Positions 8,295 through 15,102 of a DNA stretch of 16,026 nt are shown one piece after another. The notes under the pieces are model-generated. The model saw only the letters and a list, made by a program, of their open reading frames with translations, made no database searches and was not told where the DNA came from. The position numbers were made by a program, and so were the translations under genes. The DNA is from Elstera litoralis (GTDB lineage: Bacteria; Pseudomonadota; Alphaproteobacteria; Elsterales; Elsteraceae). The first letter of the stretch is position 1, and each line of letters begins with the position of its first letter. The DNA is taken from contig NZ_LAJY01000244.1 in the NCBI RefSeq assembly GCF_000963705.1, positions 1 to 16,026 on the forward strand. Direction: 5' to 3'.

Positions 8295-8882
8295 ATGAGT
8301 GTTTCCACCGTCACGCTGTTGCGCGCGCACGAGTATCGGCGCATGCCGTGGAAAAACGGTGGGGGCGAAACCACCGAAATCGCCGTGTTTCCGCCGGAAG
8401 CCGATCTTGCCGGTTTCGGCTGGCGCGTGAGCATGGCGACGGTGGCCAGCGACGGGCCATTCTCGGTGTTCGACGGGATCGACCGCACGCTGCTGATTCT
8501 CGACGGGCCGGGCATGGCGCTGACCATTGCCGAGGAACCGCCGGTGGTGCTGACGCAAACCTCTGATCCGTTAGCGTTTCCCGCCGATGCGCCAACCTCG
8601 GCGCGGCTCGTCGGCGGGCCGATCCTCGATTTGAATGTGATGACGCGGCGCGGGCAGTGGCACCATCGGGTGATCCGGCAGCGGGTTCAGGGGAGAATTG
8701 CCGTCAGCCCCGGAAACGCGTCGCATCTGCTTCTGCTCGCGCGTGGGGACCTGCGGATTGGTTATGGGGCGGGGGAATGTCAGCTTACGCCCCTTGATTG
8801 CGCCGTCATCGCCGGCGACGTTCAGATTGAAACCGATCTGCCGACCGAGATTATTCGGATCGATCTCACGAAAATCGCCTAA
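8295..8882 (+). CDS. hutD: HutD-family accessory protein
   Basis: A 195-aa cupin-type protein of the HutD/Ves family. It begins with the family signature RMPWKNGGGETTEIAVFPP, followed by GWRVSMATVASDGPFSVFDGIDRTLLILDG. HutD is not a pathway enzyme; in pseudomonads genetic work ties it to limiting excess hut activity, possibly through urocanate or another intermediate. Its place as the last gene of hutIHGUD, 32 bp after hutU and with AGGA upstream, fits that role. Its last four bases overlap the end of the convergent pentapeptide gene. Confidence 0.9.
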   Translation: MSVSTVTLLRAHEYRRMPWKNGGGETTEIAVFPPEADLAGFGWRVSMATVASDGPFSVFDGIDRTLLILDGPGMALTIAEEPPVVLTQTSDPLAFPADAPTSARLVGGPILDLNVMTRRGQWHHRVIRQRVQGRIAVSPGNASHLLLLARGDLRIGYGAGECQLTPLDCAVIAGDVQIETDLPTEIIRIDLTKIA

Positions 8883-9487
8883 TCGGCCCGTACGTCCAGC
8901 CCGAGGGCTTGAGCGAGGGTGACGGCTTGATCGACGGTGATGATCGCCTCTTTCAGCGCCACCTGTGCCGGATCGATCGCGCTCACATCGCTTCCGCGCA
9001 GATCGCAGCCGGTTAAATCGGCCTTGTCGAACGACGCCCCCGACAGGTCGGCGTCGCGCAGAACCGCGCCCTGGCCGCGCACCCCGGTTAGATCGGCTTC
9101 GCGCAGGCGTGTGCCGGTAATCGATGCCGAGCGCAAATCGGCCCCCGCCAAGCCGACGAAAGACCAGTCGCCGCCGTCGATCTTCAAAAGATCGAACGAG
9201 CAGCCGTCGAACCGACTGCCGACGAATTTACAGTCGATAAACTGCGTATCGAAGAATTTGCACGCGAGGAAGGTGCAGTTCACGAAGGCGGTGCTGCGGT
9301 GGATGGAGGCGTTAAAGCGTCCATTCCGAAAGATGCAGTCGGTAAACGCCGTCCCGATGCTGCGCGCTTCCATCATATCCAGATCGGTGAAAAGGGTCGC
9401 ATTGAATTTCTGCCGGGAGAGTTCGGCCCCGTTCCAATCGACCGCCGCTTGCGTGGCGCTGGTTTTGGGTTTGGCGCGGTCCGTCAT
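8879..9487 (-). CDS. pentapeptide-repeat protein, Qnr-like
   Basis: 202 aa. From residue 28 to 168 a hydrophobic residue (mostly F, then L) falls on nearly every fifth position; the only clear exceptions are 43, 63 and 138. That is about 28 repeats, or seven turns of a four-sided beta-helix. The first half is F-centred with cysteines (TDCIF, VNCTF, IDCKF, DGCSF) and the second is of the ADLxx type. The tail VDQAVTLAQALGL resembles the C-terminal dimer helix of Qnr-type proteins, which mimic DNA and bind gyrase. Chromosomal relatives are common, and a resistance role is not shown. The ribosome site AGAGGGA precedes the ATG at 9487. It converges on hutD and may be co-transcribed with the hydrolase gene, 58 bp upstream. 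Confidence 0.88.
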   Translation of the reverse strand: MTDRAKPKTSATQAAVDWNGAELSRQKFNATLFTDLDMMEARSIGTAFTDCIFRNGRFNASIHRSTAFVNCTFLACKFFDTQFIDCKFVGSRFDGCSFDLLKIDGGDWSFVGLAGADLRSASITGTRLREADLTGVRGQGAVLRDADLSGASFDKADLTGCDLRGSDVSAIDPAQVALKEAIITVDQAVTLAQALGLDVRAD

Positions 9488-9545
9488 GGCATGTTCCCTC
9501 TCTAGTCACCGAGGGGCTTTTTAGCGTGTCGAGGCCGATTCTGCA

Positions 9546-10307
9546 TCAATCGATGGTCAGAATGTCATCCAGATCGCTGAAGCGCGGCGGTACCGGCTGG
9601 GCCAACCACGCGGTGAGCGCTTCGGTCACGGCGTCGGGCGCTTCCAACGACGGCAGATGCCCCGCGCCGAGAATAATACGCACGATGGCCTGCGGCAGAA
9701 GCTGCGCCATGTCAGTATGGTGGCTCATCGGGTATAGTGCATCGTCCGAACCGCAGAGCAGCAACGCCGGGCCGACGAAGGCGGCGAGGGTGGCGCTTTG
9801 ATCGGGCCGGTCCTTGAGGGCGAGCGACTGGCGGCGAAAAATGGCGTGGCCAAGCTGCTCGGCCATGTGAAGGATCAAATCCGCCGTGGCCTTGCCGAGG
9901 GGGCGATCTTGGGCACTATAGCCGGGCAATAGCTTCGTCTGAGCGAAGGCCGTGATGCCCATCTCGCGCGCCGCGTCGATCTCGGCCAAGCGTTGGGCCT
10001 GATGGTCGGGCGTTTCGGCGCGGTGATGGGTGGCGATCAGCGCCAGTCTTTCGATGCGATGCGGCGCTTGCCGAACCATTTCTAGGGCGACAATGCCGCC
10101 CAACCCGAGCCCGGCGACGGAGAACCGTTGCCAGGGGCTTGTTGCCAATTGGCGCGCGGCCAGGGCTTCCACACTATCGTCGTGGGTGAGATCACCGATG
10201 TGGCAGTCGGCATTAAGGCTCAGCCGCTCCCATTGGCGCGCCCAGATATCGCCGGTACAGAGCGTATCCGGCAGCAGCAACAGCGAGGGGCGGGGGCAGC
10301 CGGTCAT
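9546..10307 (-). CDS. alpha/beta-hydrolase-fold protein lacking the serine nucleophile
   Basis: 253 aa from the ATG at 10307, where the protein begins TGCPRPSLLLLPDTLCTG as relatives do; an in-frame ATG at 10394 would add 29 unconvincing residues coded partly by a G9/C9 run. Fold marks are the first strand LLLLP, the elbow strand VAGLGLGGIVALEM, LLLCGSDDALYP (acid) and GAGHLPSLEAPDAV (histidine). The elbow reads G-L-G-L-G-G, so the usual Ser is Gly68, and the PGL-type oxyanion segment is PDT. It may therefore not be an esterase, or may use another mechanism. The substrate is unknown. It lies upstream of the pentapeptide gene on the same strand and is divergent from the ROK gene. Confidence 0.8.
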   Translation of the reverse strand: MTGCPRPSLLLLPDTLCTGDIWARQWERLSLNADCHIGDLTHDDSVEALAARQLATSPWQRFSVAGLGLGGIVALEMVRQAPHRIERLALIATHHRAETPDHQAQRLAEIDAAREMGITAFAQTKLLPGYSAQDRPLGKATADLILHMAEQLGHAIFRRQSLALKDRPDQSATLAAFVGPALLLCGSDDALYPMSHHTDMAQLLPQAIVRIILGAGHLPSLEAPDAVTEALTAWLAQPVPPRFSDLDDILTID

Positions 10308-10572
10308 TCTGCCGTCCATCCGCCGTCGATCAAAAGCGCGCGTTTGCCGTCGAGACGGAAGGAGGGGGGGGGCGGAAGAGTGGGGGAGGGGCATCGGATT
10401 ATCCTTACGGGGCTATGGGCTCATTTTAGCGCTGAAAGGTTAATAATCTTTACTCGAAATTATAGAACGGGCGTGCATCCTTGGGGAAGGCTGGCGTGGA
10501 GGGGCTTGTGTTCCTTCCACACTTAAGCGCTATCTCAACGGGCGTTACCCCCTTTTATCAGCATGGGCCAAC
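10308..10572. other. intergenic gap between hydrolase and ROK regulator
   Basis: No convincing gene. It holds a nine-G run (10364-10372), an A/T-rich patch at 10436-10466 that probably contains a promoter, and a weak 8-bp stem (GTGGAGGG 10496-10503 with CCTTCCAC 10513-10520, one G-T pair). I cannot assign -35/-10 boxes with confidence. Confidence 0.4.
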
Positions 10573-11798
10573 ATGACCGGCGGTATGAAAACGGCAGATT
10601 CGGAGTGGATGCGGGCGATTAACCGCTTCCATGTGCTCGATTGTTTGCGGCGGCACGAGCCGATTGCGCGGATTGAACTCGCCCAGCGCACCGATCTGTC
10701 GCCCGCGACCGTTTCGGCCATCGTGCAGGATTTGCAGGATGAAGGGCTGGTTGTACAGGCGCAAGTTCAGGAAGATATCGGCGGGCGCGGGCGACCCCGC
10801 GTGCTGCTGCGCCTCAGGGCCGACGCGGCGGCGGTGCTGGGGGTGAATATTTCGGCGGATCGGTTGACGTTCAGCGTCGCCAATCTGAAGGCCGAGGAAT
10901 TTCACGCGCTGGCGCTACCTGCCCAGCCCAAGCGCGACGGGGTGGCGGCGACGCTCGCCTTGATCGAAACGGGGTTGCGGCAGGCGAGCCGGGAAGCCGC
11001 CATCGACCTCAGCCAAATCGCGGGCGTCGGCATTGCCTTGCCGGGCATGATCGACGCCGTGAGCGGGATCTGCCATTGGAGCCCCCTGTTCGGCGACGGC
11101 CCGCTACCGCTGGCGGAAACGCTCAGCGCCGCCCTCGGCGTGCCCTGCGTGATGGATAATGAGGCGCGCCTCGTGGCCTTGGCCGAAGTCTGGTTCGGCC
11201 GCCCGAGCAGGGCGATAATTTTCTGGTCGTGACGCTCGACCAAGGGCTCGGCATGGCGATTGTCAGCGGCGGCGAGGTGATGCGCGGCGGCCTCGGCCTC
11301 GGTACCGAGTTCGGCCATACCCGCCACCGGGCCGAGGGGCCGCTGTGCCAATGCGGTAAGCGCGGCTGCCTTGAAGCCTTCACGGCCGATTATGCGATTG
11401 CGCGCGCGGCAGCCCCGTTTCTGCCGGAACAACCGGGGGCGCTGCCGAGCGATCGGCTGCCCAGTGAGCGTTTAATTGCGGCGATTGCCGGGGCGCGGGC
11501 CGGGAGTGCCGATCTGCAAACGGTTTTCGCCGAAGCCGGGGCGGCCCTGGGCCAGGAACTTGCCAATGTGTGTAATCTGCTCAACCCGACCCGAATCATC
11601 CTCGCCGGATCGGGTGTGCGCGCCGGGGATTTGCTCCTGAAGCCCCTGACGGCGGCCTTCGAAGCCGGGTTGATCGCGCCGCTCGTCGGTAAAATTCCGC
11701 TCGCCCCCTTGCCGGATGGGCTCGACCTGTGGGCGCGCGGCGCGGCGGCCTTGGTCGTGCGCGGGCTTTATTCGGCTCCCTGGCATCGACGATCTTAG
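10573..11798 (+). pseudogene. ROK-family transcriptional regulator, probable xylose regulator (one frameshift)
   Basis: The N-terminal winged helix (residues about 15-70, with LAQRTDLSPATVSAIVQDLQ) is followed by a ROK sugar-kinase-like domain. GVGIALPGMID and VMDNEARLVALAEVWFG lead to a break at about 11200-11204, where one base is missing. The next frame continues as EQGDNFLVVTLDQGLGMAIV and carries the ROK zinc motif LCQCGKRGCLEAF. Restored length is 408 aa, normal for ROK repressors. The start is uncertain (ATG 10573 or 10585; neither has a clear ribosome site). It lies 158 bp upstream of xylF on the same strand, so it probably controls the xyl genes as XylR-type ROK proteins do; the inducer is inferred. 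Confidence 0.87.
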
Positions 11799-11805
11799 AG
11801 AGCGC

Positions 11806-11857
11806 TTGCATTCTAGTCCTACTGCTTTTACCATTTATTTTAACATCCAAAATAAAT
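11806..11857 (+). promoter_or_regulatory. xylF promoter region with candidate ROK operator
   Basis: ATTTATTTT (11833-11841) and AAAATAAAT (11849-11857) form a perfect 9-bp inverted repeat around a 7-bp spacer. Long A/T arms about one helical turn apart resemble ROK operators such as those of NagC and Mlc. A possible -35 (TTGCAT, 11806-11811) and -10 (TACCAT, 11829-11834) would place the operator over the start of transcription; these boxes are weak. The leader from 11858 to 11943 shows no other clear element. Confidence 0.6.
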
Positions 11858-11956
11858 GCTGCACTGCACGCAAAACTGGATGAGCGCCAGGGGGAATATC
11901 CTCTGGCGAGAGTGAGAAAAGGCCCCACAGAGGGCCGCGAACCGGAGGAAACAGGT

Positions 11957-13003
11957 ATGAATATCAAGACTCTCGCCTTGGGATTGGCCGCAGGGGCCTC
12001 GTTGCTCGCACTTGCAACGGGCGCACAAGCGCAGTCGAAACTGGTTGTGGGCGTGTCCTGGTCGAATTTCCAGGAAGAGCGCTGGAAGATCGATGAAGCC
12101 GCCATCAAAAAGCAACTCGCCAGCGTTGGTGCGGAATATATCAGCGCCGATGCCCAGTCGAACCCGCAAAAGCAGCTCGCCGATGTGGAAAGCCTGATTG
12201 CGCGCGGCGCAAAGGCGCTGATCGTGCTGGCGCAAGATGCCCAGGCGATTCAGCCCGCCGTCGCCAAAGCCAAAGCCGAAAAAATCCCGGTTCTGGGCTA
12301 TGACCGCCTCATCGAAGTGCCGGGCGTTTTTCTATCTCACCTTCGATAACATCGAAGTGGGCCGGATGATGGCGCGCGAAATTCAAAAGGCGAAGCGACC
12401 GGCAATTACGTCTTCATCAAAGGTTATAACGCCGATCCGAATGCCGATTTCCTGGCGATGGGCTCGAAGGAAGTGCTGAAACCCGCCATCGACAAGGGCG
12501 ATATTAAAATTGTTGGCGAACAGTATACCGACCGTTGGCTGCCGGAAAACGCTCAGAAGAATATGGAGCAGATTCTAACGGCCAATAACAATAAGGTTGA
12601 CGCCGTGGTTGCCGCCAATGACGGCACGGCAGGCGGCGCGGTTGCGGCGATGACGGCGCAAGGCCTGTCCGGGGTGCCGATCTCCGGTCAGGATGCCGAT
12701 CAAGCCGCGCTCAATCGCATCGCGCGCGGCCTGCAAACCGTGACGATCTGGAAAGACGCGCGCACCCTTGGGCAGAAGGCTGCCGAAGTGGCCGCCGAAC
12801 TCGCCAAGGGCACGGCGATGGATAAGATCCCCGGCGCCTTCAAATGGGCCGATGGTCCCAATAAGGTCTCGCTGGATACCATCCTGCTGAAGCCGGTTCC
12901 CGTGACCCGCGATAATCTCGATGCCGTGATTAGCGCCGGGTGGAGCACGAAGGAACAGGTCTGTCGCGGTGCGACCGCCAATCCGCCGGCTGCGTGCAAG
13001 TAA
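11957..13003 (+). pseudogene. xylF: D-xylose ABC transporter, periplasmic binding protein (two frameshifts)
   Basis: XylF captures xylose in the periplasm and delivers it to XylH. A Sec signal peptide (LALGLAAGASLLALATGAQA) ends at AQA, residues 23-25. The mature part starts KLVVGVSWSNFQEERWKID, with SNPQKQLADVESLIARGAKA after it. One extra T in the run 12327-12331 breaks the frame after LIEVPGVF; it resumes as YLTFDNIEVGRMMAREIQ. A missing base near 12396 breaks it again, and the last part runs NYVFIKGYNADPNADFLAMG through VVAANDGTAGGAVAAM and ISGQDADQAALNRI to the stop. Joined it is 348 aa, normal for the family. GGAGGA lies 7 bases before ATG 11957. The compensating indels suggest sequence error. 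Confidence 0.92.
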
Positions 13004-13018
13004 GAAACGAATAGGTGT

Positions 13019-13040
13019 CGGGGAGCCTTCGGGTTCCCCG
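13019..13040 (+). other. intercistronic UUCG-capped hairpin between xylF and xylH
   Basis: CGGGGAGCC (13019-13027) pairs with GGTTCCCCG (13032-13040), with one G-U pair and a TTCG loop closed by C-G, the very stable cUUCGg tetraloop. No U-tract follows. Such stems after binding-protein genes are known to protect upstream mRNA from 3' exonucleases, giving more binding protein than permease. That role is inferred here. Confidence 0.75.
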
Positions 13041-13078
13041 ATTCCCAAGAAGAAAACGTTCGGCAGAGAGCGCCTCGC

Positions 13079-14281
13079 ATGACGCAATTTTCTATCCGTC
13101 GCCTCGCGGCGGCAACGGGGCTTGATACGCGCCTACTGGCGATGGCCGGAGCTTTGGTCGTGATCGCCTTGGTCTTCAATAGTTTCACGCAAGGCGCGTT
13201 TCTCTCGCCGCGCAATTTATGGAATTTGGCCGTCCAAACCTCGATGGTCGGCATTCTCACCACCGGCATGGTGCTGGTGATCGTGACGCGGAATATCGAT
13301 CTGTCGGTTGGCTCGGTCCTGGGCGCGATTGGCATGTTTGCCGCCGTGGTTCAGGTGCAGATCCTGCCGCCGGAAGTTTGGTGGAATACGCCGGTGACGA
13401 TCCTCTGCGCGGTGGCGGTAGGGATTGCGATTGGCGCGTTCCAGGGCTTTTGGATCGCTTATCGCACGGTGCCGTCCTTCATCGTCACCTTGGCGGGCCT
13501 GCTGATTTTTCGCGGCGTCGCCTGGATGATGACCGAAGGCCGCACGGTTGCGCCAATGGAAGAAGATTTCCAGCTTCTCGGCGGCGGCTTGCGCGGCAGC
13601 TCGGCGCGTTTTGGAGTTGGGTTCTCGGCGGGCTTGCGATTGCGCTCGTGCTGTTCCGTATCATCGCGGCGCGGCGGCGGCGGCGCAGTTATGGGTTTGC
13701 CGAAAAGCCGCTGTGGGGTGATTTACTCACCGGCGGCCTCTGGATTGGCGCGATTCTCGCCTTCGTGGTGACGATGAACGCCTATAACCGGCCCGGAACG
13801 CAGATTCCGCAGGGGATTCCCATCCCGGTTCTGCTGCTGATCGGCACCGTGCTGATTATGGAAACGATTGCCCGCACCACCCGCTTCGGCCGCTATGTGT
13901 TTGCCTTCGGTGGCAATCCCGAGGCCGCGCGCCTCGCCGGGATCGACGTGCGCAAAACTGGTTCTGACGATCTTCATCATCATGGGCATTCTCGCGGCGG
14001 TGGCGGGGATTTTGGCGACTGCGCGCCTCAATGCCGGGGTGAATTCCACCGGCACTTTGGCGGAACTGTCGGTAATCGCGGCGGTCGTGATTGGCGGCAC
14101 CAGCCTTGCCGGCGGGGCGGGGTCGATTGCCGGGGCGATTTTGGGCGCGGTTATTATGCAGAGCCTGGAAAACGGCATGGTGCTGCTCGGCCTGCCCAGC
14201 GCCTTGCAGCAGGTCGTGATCGGGTCGGTGCTGATCCTGGCCGTTTGGGCCGATGTCGTTTATCGCCGCCGTGTGGCCTGA
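13079..14281 (+). pseudogene. xylH: D-xylose ABC transporter, permease (two frameshifts)
   Basis: The inner-membrane channel of the importer, BPD_transp_2 (RbsC-like) family. Hydrophobic segments include LLAMAGALVVIALVF and LAVQTSMVGILTTGMVLVIV, then the family motif RNIDLSVGSVLG and VPSFIVTLAGLLIFRGVAW. A base is missing near 13599; the second frame gives LGAFWSWVLGGLAIALVLF and GRYVFAFGGNPEAARLAGID. One extra base near 13960 shifts it again to VLTIFIIMGILAAVAGILAT, then VIGGTSLAGGAGSIAGAILG and the end at TGA 14279-14281. Joined length is 400 aa, close to E. coli XylH. No internal decay is seen. xylG follows after 16 bp. Confidence 0.92.
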
Positions 14282-14297
14282 GTTGGGAGCCGATTCG

Positions 14298-15041
14298 ATG
14301 CGAACCCCTCTGATTGAAATGCGCAATATCCACAAGCAGTTCGGCGGCGTCGTCGCACTCGATGACGTCTCGGTCACGCTGCATCGGGGCGAAGTCGTCG
14401 GCCTGCTTGGGCATAATGGCGCGGGCAAATCGACGCTGATTAAAATTCTCTCCGGGGCTTATGAGGCCGACGGCGGCGAAATTCTCATCGACGGTAAGCC
14501 GGTGACGATCCGCTCGCCGCGCGATGCGCGCGCCAATGGCATCGAGACGATTTATCAAACCCTGGCGCTGGCCGATAATCTCGATGCGGTGGCGAATGTC
14601 TTTTTGGGCCGCGAAATCGTCACCCCCCTCGGGCGGTTGAACGATGCGGCGATGGAACACGCGACCAGCGACGTGCTGTCGAAGCTGAAAGTCGTCGATC
14701 TCAAATCGGTGCGCGCGCCGGTCAGCAGCCTCTCGGGCGGGCAACGCCAATCGATTGCGATTGCCCGCGCGATCCATTTTCAGGCGCAAATCCTGATTAT
14801 GGACGAGCCCTGCGCCGCGCTCGGCCCGCAGGAAACGGCAATGGTGGCGAATGTGATCCAGGAGTTGAAGCGCCAGGGCCTGGGGATTTTCCTCATCAGC
14901 CATGATTTGCACGATGTCTTCGAGTTGGCCGACCGGCTCACCGTCATGAAAGGCGGGCGCGTGGTGGGCGACTGCCATACCGCCGATGTGACGCAAGACG
15001 ATGTGCTCGCCATGATTATCACGGGCCGTCCGCCCGCGTAA
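14298..15041 (+). CDS. xylG: D-xylose ABC transporter, ATP-binding protein (single cassette)
   Basis: 247 aa that energises XylH. One ABC domain: Walker A GHNGAGKST (38-46), Q-loop IYQTLALADNLD, signature LSGGQ (145-149), Walker B ILIMDEP (Asp169, Glu170) and H-loop LISHDLHDVFELAD. E. coli XylG has two fused cassettes in about 510 aa; here there is only one, as in the short FrcA-like ATPases of alphaproteobacteria, so the working transporter would use a homodimer. The residue after DEP is Cys where relatives usually have Thr. ATG 14298 is chosen because it gives the family N-terminus and has GGGAG upstream; 14253 would overlap xylH. The frame is intact. Confidence 0.9.
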   Translation: MRTPLIEMRNIHKQFGGVVALDDVSVTLHRGEVVGLLGHNGAGKSTLIKILSGAYEADGGEILIDGKPVTIRSPRDARANGIETIYQTLALADNLDAVANVFLGREIVTPLGRLNDAAMEHATSDVLSKLKVVDLKSVRAPVSSLSGGQRQSIAIARAIHFQAQILIMDEPCAALGPQETAMVANVIQELKRQGLGIFLISHDLHDVFELADRLTVMKGGRVVGDCHTADVTQDDVLAMIITGRPPA

Positions 15042-15074
15042 TCCGCTCTTTATCCGACCTTATGACCCAAATCC

Positions 15075-15088
15075 GCCCGGCTTCGGGC
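15075..15088 (+). other. small hairpin between xylG and xylA
   Basis: GCCCG (15075-15079) pairs with CGGGC (15084-15088) around a 4-nt loop in the 61-bp gap. No U-tract follows, so it is not a terminator; it sits 2 bases upstream of the xylA ribosome site and could affect mRNA stability or ribosome access. Confidence 0.4.
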
Positions 15089-15102
15089 TGAGGAGACTTG
15101 CT

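Noticed and set aside
11729..11956. Upstream in-frame extension of xylF to 11729
   Set aside because: It overlaps the end of the ROK gene and the operator, and would put 76 residues before a clear signal peptide; GGAGGA marks ATG 11957.
12237..12479. A separate small gene in the middle of xylF
   Set aside because: Its first part is the normal XylF sequence in the shifted frame; its tail after the second indel is out-of-frame noise.
14154..14996. 280-codon open frame on the minus strand
   Set aside because: Antisense to xylG, where Walker A, signature and Walker B motifs prove the plus strand is coding.
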